Shown here: positions 1 through 8,754 of the stretch, piece by piece
How the letters are laid out: each line of letters starts with the position of its first letter
Numbering within the stretch: position 1 is the stretch's first letter
Source of the DNA: SIAJ01 sp035258765
GTDB taxonomy: Bacteria; Planctomycetota; Planctomycetia; Gemmatales; Gemmataceae
Reading direction: 5' to 3'
Length of the DNA: 46,771 bases
Assembly (NCBI GenBank): GCA_035258765.1
Contig: DATFWZ010000511.1
Span: 1 to 46,771, forward strand
Notes under the pieces: model-generated
The model's database searches: none
What the model saw: the letters and a program-made list of their open reading frames with translations, nothing else
Told to the model about the DNA's origin: nothing
Position numbers and translations under genes: made by a program

Positions 1-1
1 G

Positions 2-2275
2 GAGGGCCGCCCGTACTTCGTGATGGAACTGGTCAAGGGGACGCCGATCACGGAGTTCTGCGACGAGAACCACTTGACCCCCCGGCAGCGGCTGGAGCTG
101 TTCCTGCCCGTCTGCCTTGCCATCCAGCACGCCCACCAGAAGGGGATCATCCACCGCGACCTGAAGCCGTCCAACGTCCTGGTCTCGCGGCACGACTCGA
201 CGCCGGTCGTCAAGGTGATCGACTTCGGTGTGGCCAAGGCCCTGGGCCAGCAGCTGACGGAGAAGACGGTGTACACCGGGCTGGTCCAGATGGTCGGGAC
301 GCCGATGTACATGTCCCCCGAGCAGGCGGGCATGAGCGACCTGGACGTGGACACTCGGAGCGACATCTACTCCCTCGGGGTGCTCCTGTACGAGCTGCTG
401 ACCGGGACCACGCCGTTCGCGAAGGAGCGGTTCCACGAAGCCACGTACGACGAGATCCGGCGGATCATCCGGGAGGAGGAGCCGCCGCGGCCGAGCACCC
501 GGCTGAGCACACTGGGTCAGGCGGCGACCACCGTGTCGGGGAACCGCGGCACCGAGCCGCGGAAGCTGTCGACGCTGGTCCGCGGCGAGTTGGACTGGAT
601 CGTGATGAAGGCACTGGAGAAGGACCGCAATCGCCGGTACGAGACGGCCAATGGTCTGGCGATCGATATCCAGCGTTACCTCGCCGGCGAGGCGGTGCTG
701 GCCGTCCCGCCGTCGGTGGGATATCGGCTGCGGAAGTTCGCCCGGCGGAATAAGCGAGCGCTCGTCAGCGCAGCACTTCTGGTCGGGATGCTGCTGGTCC
801 TGGTCGGAGGCCTCGCGTGGGTCGTAACCGACCGGGCCGCGCGGCGGGCGCGGACTGCGTTCGAAGTCAACCAGCTCCTGCAACGGGCCGACTCGCTGTA
901 CGCAGACAACAAACTCCCCGAGGCGGTGGCGGAGGCCCAGAAGGCCCGCGGCGCCCTCGGAACAGGCGGCGACGACGAGGGTCTGCAGCGGCGAGTGCAG
1001 CAGCGGCTCACCGAACTCGAGACGGCCGCAAAGCTGGAGGAGATCCTGATGGACTCTACGGACGCCGCAAGTCGGGAGCGAGCCGATGCCGAATATGCTC
1101 GGGTGTTCAAGGATTACGGCATCGACGTGGAGGCGCTTTCGACCGAGGAGGCGGCGGCTCGCATCGCGGACAGCAACATCAAGCTCGATCTGGTGCTCGC
1201 CCTGGACCGGTGGGCCTCGTCCTTGGGGTCCGACTCCCGACCGCCCGACTCCGCCCACTGGCAGCGGCTGCAGGCGATCTCGCGGGCGGCCGATGCCGAT
1301 CCGTGGCGGCTGCGTTACAACGCGGCGGCTGAGGCCAAGGAATTGAAGACGCTCCGGCAGCTTGCTGATGAGGCGGACCCGAGCCGGCTGCGCACCCGCG
1401 TCCTGGCCGCCTTGGGCGACTCTCTGAGGGCGGCGGGCGACGTGGAGGCATCGGTCGCCTTCCTCCGCAAGGTTCAGAAGCGGCATCCCGCCGACTATTC
1501 CATCAATGCCAGCCTGGCATGGAGCCTGAGAAGCTTGAATCCGCAGCAGTGGGACGAAGCGATCACTTTCCGCAGAATCGCGGTCGCCGTCCGGCCCCAG
1601 AGTTCCATTGCCAACTGGTACCTCGGCTATTCCCTGCAGACGGTGGGAAAGCTGGACGAGGCGATGGCCTACTACCAGACAGTCATCGCTCTCGATCCGA
1701 GTCACGCACCGGCCCATTTCAGCCTCGCCAATATCCTGCGCGTTCGGGGAAAGCCGGATGAGGCGCTTGTCCACTTCCGGAAGGCCGTCGACCTCCTTCC
1801 GACTGACCCCAACCCCCTGAACAGCGTGGCCTGGGAACTGGCCACGTGTGCCGATCCCAGACTCCGCGACCCCGCCAAGGCCGTTGACCTGGCCAAGAAA
1901 GTGGTGGACCTGTCGATCAGGCAAGGAGACGACCGGGATAAGCCCGGCCGCGGTAGGCTCGGCAACTACTGGAACACGCTCGGCGTGGCCCACTACCAGG
2001 CCGGCAACCTGGAAGAGGCGATCGCCGCCCTGCAGAAGTCCCTGGAGATCGCGAAGGAGTTTGCTAACGGCGACGACAGCCGTTATGTCTGCGAGGACTG
2101 GCTCTTCCTGGCCATGGCGAACTGGAAGCTGGAACGGAAGGACGAGGCCCGCAAGTGGTACGACCAGGCGGCGAAGTGGGCGGTGAAGAAGGCGCCCAAG
2201 GACGAGGAACACAAGGAACTCCGTCGCTTCCTGGCGGAGGCAGCGACGTTGATGGGCATCGAAGAGAAGGAGTGA
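2..2275 (+). CDS. Ser/Thr protein kinase with TPR tail (5' end outside window)
   Basis: The reading frame is open from base 2, so the kinase N-lobe (glycine loop and ATP-binding lysine) lies outside the window. What remains shows the catalytic loop HRDLKPSNVL, the metal-binding DFG in IDFGVAKAL, and an MSPEQ activation-segment end, so the C-lobe looks competent for Ser/Thr phosphorylation. A hydrophobic stretch around 765-830 (VSAALLVGMLLVLVGGLAW) is one transmembrane helix, placing the kinase in the cytoplasm. The rest is helical, with clear TPR units around 1600-1830 and again near 1970-2050. This kinase-TM-TPR layout is common in planctomycetes, where the TPR tail probably binds partners. 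No substrate can be inferred. The next gene is 248 bp downstream with no obvious coupling. Confidence 0.93.
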   Translation, partial: EGRPYFVMELVKGTPITEFCDENHLTPRQRLELFLPVCLAIQHAHQKGIIHRDLKPSNVLVSRHDSTPVVKVIDFGVAKALGQQLTEKTVYTGLVQMVGTPMYMSPEQAGMSDLDVDTRSDIYSLGVLLYELLTGTTPFAKERFHEATYDEIRRIIREEEPPRPSTRLSTLGQAATTVSGNRGTEPRKLSTLVRGELDWIVMKALEKDRNRRYETANGLAIDIQRYLAGEAVLAVPPSVGYRLRKFARRNKRALVSAALLVGMLLVLVGGLAWVVTDRAARRARTAFEVNQLLQRADSLYADNKLPEAVAEAQKARGALGTGGDDEGLQRRVQQRLTELETAAKLEEILMDSTDAASRERADAEYARVFKDYGIDVEALSTEEAAARIADSNIKLDLVLALDRWASSLGSDSRPPDSAHWQRLQAISRAADADPWRLRYNAAAEAKELKTLRQLADEADPSRLRTRVLAALGDSLRAAGDVEASVAFLRKVQKRHPADYSINASLAWSLRSLNPQQWDEAITFRRIAVAVRPQSSIANWYLGYSLQTVGKLDEAMAYYQTVIALDPSHAPAHFSLANILRVRGKPDEALVHFRKAVDLLPTDPNPLNSVAWELATCADPRLRDPAKAVDLAKKVVDLSIRQGDDRDKPGRGRLGNYWNTLGVAHYQAGNLEEAIAALQKSLEIAKEFANGDDSRYVCEDWLFLAMANWKLERKDEARKWYDQAAKWAVKKAPKDEEHKELRRFLAEAATLMGIEEKE

Positions 2276-2523
2276 AGCGTCCTGCCGGTTCAGCAAACGG
2301 CGGCCGGCGGGGTCCTGACCGCCACGGCCCGGGATGTGCACACCGTGATGGGGAATCGGCCTGGCTCAAAACGCTGTATCGCTTTGGGCTGGCCGGCAAA
2401 TCGCGCAATCGATCAGTCGTCGAAGGGAATGGTCTCTCGCGGGAAATCTCTTGCAATGACACCCACCGGGGTTAATCTCAGGGGATGTGGGCGATACCGC
2501 GCCTCCAGTGAGTTTCTTCCGGC

Positions 2524-4881
2524 ATGGCTCAACGGTCTTTCGGGATGATGCGTGTCCGGACCAGTCTGATTCTGGCGGCCGCCGCGACAATTTCGCCGTC
2601 AGGTGTGGCGCTTGGCGCCGAACCGGCATCGGTGCGGACCGTCGTCGGCCAGTATTGCCTGGGCTGTCACGGGACCGATGCGCCCAAGGGCGGGCTCGAT
2701 CTGGCGGGCGTTGTGGACGAGGACGTGGGGCGGCATACGCAGGTATGGGAGAAGGTCGTCCGGCGGCTGCGGGCGCGGCAGATGCCCCCGGCCGGGCGGA
2801 AGCGGCCGGAAGACGAGGTCTATGCTTCGGTCCTGTCGCAGCTCGAAACGGCGCTCGATCGCGCCGCGGCCGAGCGGCCCAATCCCGGACGCACCGACAC
2901 CATTCGTAGACTGACGCGGACCGAGTATCAGAACGCCGTCCGCGACCTGTTGGCCCTCGATATCGACGCGACCTCGCTCCTGCCGGCCGACGAGTCGAGC
3001 CGCGGGTTTGACAACGTCACGGTGCGCGAACTCTCGCCGACGCTCTTGGACCGGTACATCACCGCGGCGCAGAGAATCAGCCGGCTGGCGGTCGGCGGCG
3101 CGCGGCGAACGCCCGGCGGCGACACGATCCGCGTACGGCCCGACATCACCCAGGAGGACCGCGCCGACGGCCTCCCCGTCGGCACGCGCGGCGGGACCCT
3201 GATCCAGTACACGTTCCCACGCGACGGCGAGTACGACGTCCAGGTCCGACTGACGCGCGACCGCAACGAGCACGTCGAGGGGCTCCACGGGCCGCACGAG
3301 CTGGAGGTGCTGCTCGACCGCGAACGGGTCCAGTCGTTCATGGTGCGGCCGCCGTCGGGTGACAAGGGGCACGAGCAGGTCGATGCCCACTTGAAGCTCC
3401 GCCTGTCCGTGAAAGCCGGGCCGCACGACCTCGGGGTGACGTTCCTCAAGGAGCCGGCGGACCTGCAGGAGACGCTGCGGCAGCCGTACAACGCCCACTT
3501 CAACATGCACCGGCACCCGCGGCTGTCGCCCGCGGTCTACCAGGTGACGATCACCGGGCCGCTCGACGACAAGGGACCTGGCGACACGCGAAGCCGGCGC
3601 CGGCTCTTCGTCGCCCGGCCCAAGTCGCCGGACGAGGAGGAGGCGTGCGCCAGGAAGGTCCTCGCGACGGTCATGCGCCGGGCCTACCGCCGGCCGGTCG
3701 CGGACGCGGACGTCGATCGCGTCTTGCCGTTCTACCGCGAGGCCCGGCGCGAGGGGGACTTCGACGCGGGCGTCGAGGCGGCCCTCAGTGCCGTTCTGGT
3801 CAGTCGCGAGTTCCTGTTCCGCATCGAACGGGACCCGGCCGGCCTGGCGCCGGGAGCCGCGTACCGGGTCAGCGACCTGGAGCTGGCGTCGCGGCTTTCG
3901 TTTTTCCTGTGGAGCGGTATACCGGACGACGAATTGCTGGAGGTCGCGGAACGCGGGGAACTCCGCAAGCCGGACGTGCTCGCCCGGCAGACTCGGCGGA
4001 TGCTCGCCGACCCGCGCTCGCGCTCGCTCGTGACCAACTTCGCCGGGCAATGGCTGCACTTGCGCAATCTCGAATCAATTACGCCGGACCCGCGCTTGTT
4101 CCCGGACTTCGACGACAACCTGCGGCAGGCGATGCGCCGCGAGACGGAACTACTGTTCGAGGAAGTGGTGCGCGACGACCGCAACGTGCTCGATCTGTTG
4201 AAGTCCGATCACACATGGTTGAACGAACGACTTGCTAAGCACTACGGCATTCCGAATATCTACGGCCCGCGGTTCCGCCGGGTCGCGCTCGCGCAGGACA
4301 GCGACCGCGGCGGGCTGTTGCGTCACGGGAGCGTCCTGACCGTCACCTCGTACGCGACGCGCACGAGCCCGGTGATTCGCGGCAAATGGGTTCTCGAGAA
4401 TCTTGTCGGCACGCCCCCGCCTCCCCCGCTGCCGAACGTGCCGGCGCTGGACGACAACATGGTGAGTGCGGGGCTGCCGGTCCGCGAGCGACTGGCGGAG
4501 CATCGCAAGAACGCCACTTGTGCGAGCTGTCACAGTTTCATGGACCCGGTCGGGTTCGCGCTGGAGAACTATGATGCGGTCGGCCGATGGCGGGCGGTCG
4601 AGGAAGGCCGGCCGGTAGACGTTTCCGGCGGCCTGCCCGACGGCAGCCAGTTCACCGGCGTGGCCGGGCTCGAGGCCGGCTTGCTGAAGCACCCGGAGGT
4701 GTTCGTCGGCACGCTGACCGAGAAGCTACTGACCTACGCCCTCGGCCGCGGGGTCGGGCCGGCCGACGGCCCGGCGGTCCGCCAGGTGTTGCGCGCGGCG
4801 CGGGCCAACGACTACCGCTTCTCGGCAATCATTGAGACAATTGTCCAGAGTGACCCATTCCAGATGAGGGCCGGCCCGTGA
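2524..4881 (+). CDS. DUF1592-family exported c-type cytochrome protein (DUF1587/1592/1588/1585)
   Basis: A protein of 785 residues. A signal-peptide-like N-terminus ends near residue 32. A heme-binding CLGCH follows at residues 45-49 (PSD1/cytochrome-c-like), then the planctomycete DUF1587-DUF1595-DUF1592-DUF1588-DUF1585 order; DUF1592 is recognisable from segments such as ELASRLSFFLWSGIPDDELL. A second CxxCH (CASCH, C666-H670) lies in the DUF1588 part. Both motifs suggest covalent heme and a periplasmic or surface location. The stop overlaps the next gene's GTG by 4 bp, so it is translationally coupled to a DUF1552 protein, the usual partner. The biochemical role of the pair is not established. 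The start is uncertain: no good Shine-Dalgarno precedes 2524, and ATGs at 2545 and 2548 would still keep the signal peptide. Confidence 0.93.
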   Translation: MAQRSFGMMRVRTSLILAAAATISPSGVALGAEPASVRTVVGQYCLGCHGTDAPKGGLDLAGVVDEDVGRHTQVWEKVVRRLRARQMPPAGRKRPEDEVYASVLSQLETALDRAAAERPNPGRTDTIRRLTRTEYQNAVRDLLALDIDATSLLPADESSRGFDNVTVRELSPTLLDRYITAAQRISRLAVGGARRTPGGDTIRVRPDITQEDRADGLPVGTRGGTLIQYTFPRDGEYDVQVRLTRDRNEHVEGLHGPHELEVLLDRERVQSFMVRPPSGDKGHEQVDAHLKLRLSVKAGPHDLGVTFLKEPADLQETLRQPYNAHFNMHRHPRLSPAVYQVTITGPLDDKGPGDTRSRRRLFVARPKSPDEEEACARKVLATVMRRAYRRPVADADVDRVLPFYREARREGDFDAGVEAALSAVLVSREFLFRIERDPAGLAPGAAYRVSDLELASRLSFFLWSGIPDDELLEVAERGELRKPDVLARQTRRMLADPRSRSLVTNFAGQWLHLRNLESITPDPRLFPDFDDNLRQAMRRETELLFEEVVRDDRNVLDLLKSDHTWLNERLAKHYGIPNIYGPRFRRVALAQDSDRGGLLRHGSVLTVTSYATRTSPVIRGKWVLENLVGTPPPPPLPNVPALDDNMVSAGLPVRERLAEHRKNATCASCHSFMDPVGFALENYDAVGRWRAVEEGRPVDVSGGLPDGSQFTGVAGLEAGLLKHPEVFVGTLTEKLLTYALGRGVGPADGPAVRQVLRAARANDYRFSAIIETIVQSDPFQMRAGP

Positions 4882-6221
4882 TCATCACTAAGAAGGCGAT
4901 GCCGCGGCGGACGTTCCTCCGGGGCGTCGGGGCAACCCTGGCCCTGCCGCTGTTGGACGCCATGGTCCCCGCCATGACCGCCCAGGCGAAGACCCCGGCC
5001 GCCCCCTTACGCCGGCTGGGCTATGTCTTCATGCCGATGGGTTGCGACGTCACGCGCTGGACGCCCCCCGGCACGGACAAGCTCGACAAGCTCTCGCCGA
5101 TCCTGAGCCCGCTGGCTCCGGTGAAGGACCACGTCACGGTCATCACGAACACGGAGCTGCAGAACGCTTACCCGGGCACCCACTCGTCGTCGAACTCGAC
5201 GTTCCTGAGCTGCGCCCGCGCGAAACACACCGAGGGAACCGACTATTACCTCGGGACGACGGCGGACCAGATCGCCGCCAAGCAGCTCGGCCGCGACACG
5301 CAGCTCCCGTCGCTCGAATTGGCGATGGACATGATGCAGGTCGTCGGCCAGTGCGATAACGGGTTCGCCTGCGTCTACCAGAATAACCTTTCGTGGTCGT
5401 CGCCGACCACGCCACTGCCGGCCGAGGCCCACCCGCGGCTGGTGTTCGAGACGCTATTCGGCGAAGGGGGCAGCAAGGGAGACCGGCAGGCCGCCCTCCG
5501 CCGCCGGGCCAGCCTGCTGGACTTCGTCAAGGACGACCTCGGCCGGCTGGAGCGGGAGCTCGGGCCGGCGGACCGGGCCAAGGTCGGCCAGTACCTCGAG
5601 TCCGTGCGCGACGTGGAGCGGCGCATCCAGAAGGCGGAGCGGGACGTCCGGGACAACCCGCTCCCGGACCTGGACCGGCCGATCGGCGTGCCGGCCGCGT
5701 ACGCGGACCACGCGCGGCTGATGTTCGACCTGCAACTACTGGCCCTGCAGGGGGACGTGACGCGGGTCATCACGTTCCAGCTGGCCCGCGAGACGAGTAA
5801 CCGGACGTACCCCGAGATCGGCGTACCCGACCCACACCACCCCCTGTCGCACCACGGCAACGACCCGGCGAAGGTCGCCAAGATCGCCAAGATCAACCAG
5901 TTCCACGTCTCCCTGTTCGCGGAGTTCCTCGGCAAACTCAAGGCGACCAAGGAAGGCAACGGCACGCTGCTCGACCACGTGCTGATCCTCTACGGCAGCG
6001 GCATGGGCAACCCGAACGTGCACGACCACATCAACCTGCCGATCCTGGTCGCGGGCGGCGCGGCCGGGGGCATGAAGGGCGGGCGGCACATTCGCTTCGA
6101 CAAGGCCGTGCCGCTTGCCAACTTGCACCTGACGCTGCTCGACAAGGTCGGAGTCCGGCTGGACAAATTCGGCGACAGCAACGGCAAGGTGAAGGGATTG
6201 TTCGAACCGGTGCCGCTGTAA
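4878..6221 (+). CDS. DUF1552-family Tat-exported protein
   Basis: A protein of 447 residues. The GTG start at 4878 overlaps the upstream stop as GTGA; an in-frame ATG at 4899 is the alternative. The N-terminus carries a twin-arginine signal (RRTFLRG, then a hydrophobic stretch ending near AQA), so it is probably exported folded. The body is a typical DUF1552 protein, with segments such as MPMGCDVTRWTPPG and a C-terminal LILYGSGMGN-DH region. This recalls the alkaline-phosphatase-like fold of the related DUF1501 family, but catalytic function is inference only. Its coupling to the DUF1592 cytochrome suggests the two proteins act together outside the cytoplasmic membrane. Length is normal for the family. 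Confidence 0.93.
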   Translation: MIITKKAMPRRTFLRGVGATLALPLLDAMVPAMTAQAKTPAAPLRRLGYVFMPMGCDVTRWTPPGTDKLDKLSPILSPLAPVKDHVTVITNTELQNAYPGTHSSSNSTFLSCARAKHTEGTDYYLGTTADQIAAKQLGRDTQLPSLELAMDMMQVVGQCDNGFACVYQNNLSWSSPTTPLPAEAHPRLVFETLFGEGGSKGDRQAALRRRASLLDFVKDDLGRLERELGPADRAKVGQYLESVRDVERRIQKAERDVRDNPLPDLDRPIGVPAAYADHARLMFDLQLLALQGDVTRVITFQLARETSNRTYPEIGVPDPHHPLSHHGNDPAKVAKIAKINQFHVSLFAEFLGKLKATKEGNGTLLDHVLILYGSGMGNPNVHDHINLPILVAGGAAGGMKGGRHIRFDKAVPLANLHLTLLDKVGVRLDKFGDSNGKVKGLFEPVPL

Positions 6222-6346
6222 ATCGGTTCCCCCCTCCCCGATTCGGGGGGCTTAGGGGGAGAGGTCTGGGCTCGCCGCTCCCGAGTCCTGTCCCCCCTGG
6301 CCCCCACTCCGAAGCGGAGAGAGCGGAAAAACCCCGGAGACTCTTG

Positions 6347-7840
6347 GTGGCGAGGTTCGCAACTTTTGTGCTGGCCTTGTGTGCCGCGTCCCCGGCGGTC
6401 GCGGCCGATTCCCCGCTCGCCGACGCGGCGGAAAAGGCCGACTGGTCACGCGTCCGGACGTTGCTCAAGGAGCGGGCCGATGCGAACGCCGCCCAGAAGG
6501 ACGGGATGACAGCCCTACACTGGGCCGCGCACCATGACGATGCGAAAGTTGCCAAGTTGCTGCTGGCGGCCGGGGCGGGGGCGAAAGCGGAGAACCGGTA
6601 CGGAGTGACCCCGCTGTCGCTAGCGTGCACAAACGGTAACGCGGAACTCGTGCGGATGCTGCTCGCCGCGGGCGCGGACCCCAACACGACTCTTCGCGGC
6701 GGCGAGTCGGCGCTGATGACCGCGGCCCGCACAGGTAAGGCCGGCCCGGTCAAGGCGCTGATCGAAGCCGGCGCGAAGGTGGACGCAGCCGACCGCAAGG
6801 GACAGACGGCGCTCATGTGGGCCGCGGCCGACGGCCACGCGGAGGCGGTCGAGCTGCTCGTCAACGCGGGCGCGGATCCAAAGGCGCGACTGAAGTCCGG
6901 CTTCACCCCCATGCTCTTCGCCGCGCGCGAGGGCCGCATCGACGCCGTGCGGGCGCTCTTGAAGGCCGGGGTGGACGCGAACGAAGCCATTGACACTGAA
7001 AGAAAGGGCGGCGGCTATGCGGCGAAAAACGGCACGAGCGCGCTCATCCTGGCGGTCGAGAACGGACACTTCGACCTGGCGATGGCCCTCGTGAAGGCCG
7101 GCGCCGACCCGAACGACCAGCGGTCCGGCTTCACTCCCCTGCACACGCTAACCTGGGTGCGAAAGCCGAATCGCGGCGACGACCCGGACGGTCAACCGCC
7201 GCCGACCGGTTCGGGCAAGCTCAGCAGCCTGCAATTCGTCCGCGAGCTGGTGAATGCCGGCGCGGATGTGAACACGCGGCTCGAGAAAGGGGCCACCGGC
7301 CGCGGCAAACTGGGCATGCCCGGCGCGACGGCGTTCCTTCTGACATCCAAGACGGCCGACCTCCCGTACATGAAGCTCCTGGTCGAGCTGGGTGCAAGCC
7401 CCCTGCAGCCGAACAAGGACGGGTGCACCCCGCTCATGGCCGCGGCCGGGATCGGCACGCTCGCGCCCGACGAGGAGGCCGGGACCGAGCCGGAGGCGCT
7501 GGCGGCCGTCGAATACCTCCTGACCCTCAAGGCCGACGTCAACACCGTGGACGAGAACGGCGAAACGGCGATGCACGGCGCCGCCTACAAGAGCCTGCCC
7601 AAGATTGTTCAATTCCTCGCCGATCACGGGGCGAAGATCGACGTCTGGAACAAGAAGGACAAGTACGGCTGGACGCCGCTCATGATCGCGGAGGGGTTTC
7701 GGCCGGGGAACTTCAAGCCCTCGCACGAGACGATCGACGCGATTCACCGTGTCATGCGCGCCGCGGGCGTGACCCCGCCACCGCCGACCCCCCGGCCTGT
7801 CGTCGGCGAGGCCGGGTATGAGCCGAAGAAAGGGAAATGA
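6347..7840 (+). CDS. Exported ankyrin-repeat protein
   Basis: About 497 residues. The first residues (ARFATFVLALCAASPAVAAD) form a signal peptide with an AxA cleavage site, placing the protein outside the cytoplasm. From about residue 25 to 460 it consists of ankyrin repeats with the usual TALHWAAHH, GxTPL and LLxAGAxxxA patterns, roughly ten in all, with less regular insertions near residues 210-330. Ankyrin repeats are protein-binding scaffolds; no catalytic domain is visible. GTG at 6347 is preferred over TTG at 6344 because GGAG at 6336-6339 then sits 7 bases upstream. It follows the DUF1592-DUF1552 pair by 125 bp on the same strand and may be co-expressed. It converges with the next gene, 29 bp away. 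Confidence 0.9.
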   Translation: MARFATFVLALCAASPAVAADSPLADAAEKADWSRVRTLLKERADANAAQKDGMTALHWAAHHDDAKVAKLLLAAGAGAKAENRYGVTPLSLACTNGNAELVRMLLAAGADPNTTLRGGESALMTAARTGKAGPVKALIEAGAKVDAADRKGQTALMWAAADGHAEAVELLVNAGADPKARLKSGFTPMLFAAREGRIDAVRALLKAGVDANEAIDTERKGGGYAAKNGTSALILAVENGHFDLAMALVKAGADPNDQRSGFTPLHTLTWVRKPNRGDDPDGQPPPTGSGKLSSLQFVRELVNAGADVNTRLEKGATGRGKLGMPGATAFLLTSKTADLPYMKLLVELGASPLQPNKDGCTPLMAAAGIGTLAPDEEAGTEPEALAAVEYLLTLKADVNTVDENGETAMHGAAYKSLPKIVQFLADHGAKIDVWNKKDKYGWTPLMIAEGFRPGNFKPSHETIDAIHRVMRAAGVTPPPPTPRPVVGEAGYEPKKGK

Positions 7841-7869
7841 ACCCGAGTCGGCGGGCGGGCACAAACCTG

Positions 7870-8430
7870 TCACTTCACCCGCCTCGCATGGGCCCCCTTG
7901 GCGCGCTTTAGCAGGCGATACCGCCGGTCGTTGATCGACTGCGGGGACCGCCCGGTCTTTGCAGCGGCCGCGGGAGTGGCGAGGCGAAGGACAATCTTGT
8001 CTTCCTTCGGGGTGTAATGGCGAACCACGGGGGGGACGCCGAGCTGCCGACGCCGCGCTTGCACCGCGACCGCGGACCGCCCGGTCCGGGCGACGACCGC
8101 CGCCGTTCGCAGCGTCCGGACGAGCCTGTCTTCCTTGGCCGTCCAGGGACCGCCGGGCGTGCCCGGCTTCGCCGGGTTCGGCGACCGGCGGCCGTAGATG
8201 AGGTAGCTCATGTGCTGCCGGCTGACCCCGTGGCGGCGGGCCAGCTCGGCAATGGGCGTCGTCGCGACCGCGGCGCGGAATTCGGCGATTTGGTCCGCGG
8301 TGAACTTACCCGGCCGGCCGAGTCGGCCGCCGTTGTCGATGACCACGACCTCGCGCCCGAACCAATTGATTCTCCGCACCTCGGCGGGCGCGGGTTGTGA
8401 CTCCGGTTCGCGTTTCATAGGTTCCGCCAT
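7870..8430 (-). CDS. Tandem HTH/Myb-like DNA-binding protein (hypothetical)
   Basis: A basic protein of 186 residues. Residues about 38-75 form an HTH-like segment (ADQIAEFRAAV, then IAELARRHGVSRQHMSYL). Two similar Myb/SANT-like units follow: one begins WTAKEDRLVRTL and ends TGRSAVAVQARRRQLGV; the other begins YTPKEDKIVLRL and ends TGRSPQSINDRRYRLL. Such W/Y-T-x-x-E-D units with a TGRS turn are common in small Gemmataceae proteins and suggest a multi-helix DNA binder. No enzymatic domain is seen. It is divergent from the kinase gene at 8755, so it could act on the shared 324-bp region, but that is inference. GAGG directly abuts the chosen ATG; the ATG at 8418 is a possible alternative. Confidence 0.75.
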   Translation of the reverse strand: MAEPMKREPESQPAPAEVRRINWFGREVVVIDNGGRLGRPGKFTADQIAEFRAAVATTPIAELARRHGVSRQHMSYLIYGRRSPNPAKPGTPGGPWTAKEDRLVRTLRTAAVVARTGRSAVAVQARRRQLGVPPVVRHYTPKEDKIVLRLATPAAAAKTGRSPQSINDRRYRLLKRAKGAHARRVK

Positions 8431-8601
8431 CCTCGGCTGAAGTGTTTCCCGATTGCACCACGCGCCAACTGAATTATGAGCGAGGTCGCGAGGAAAAACG
8501 AGGTTGAGATGACCACCGCGAATTTGGGTAGTCGAGTCCGCCTCCTGGCGACAGTTCAGTTCTCACCAAAAGAGAATTGACTGGAATTAAACAGTCGATT
8601 T

Positions 8602-8610
8602 TGCAATAAT
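8602..8610 (+). promoter_or_regulatory. Candidate extended -10 promoter in the 8431-8754 divergent region
   Basis: TGCAATAAT is a good extended -10 element pointing towards the kinase gene at 8755, in an unusually AT-rich stretch (about 8570-8620). Just upstream, ATTGACTG and CAGTCGAT around 8576-8599 form an imperfect inverted repeat that could be an operator. No -35 box with correct spacing is visible. The rest of 8431-8754 shows no gene I can support. Confidence 0.3.
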
Positions 8611-8754
8611 CTTCTCATCCGATCTAATGCCTTGTCGCGCAAGACGAGGCAGGCCTTGGTTGCACTGCCACCCGTGCTCCCACACCGAGTTTCCGCGGTG
8701 GGAGGCTGGATTTGGCTCGCCCGATATCCCCACGCTGCCTGCCTGAGGCCGACC

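Noticed and set aside
8632..8754. An upstream extension of the second kinase from a TTG.
   Set aside because: No Shine-Dalgarno, atypical composition, and a good ATG with GAGG exists at 8755.
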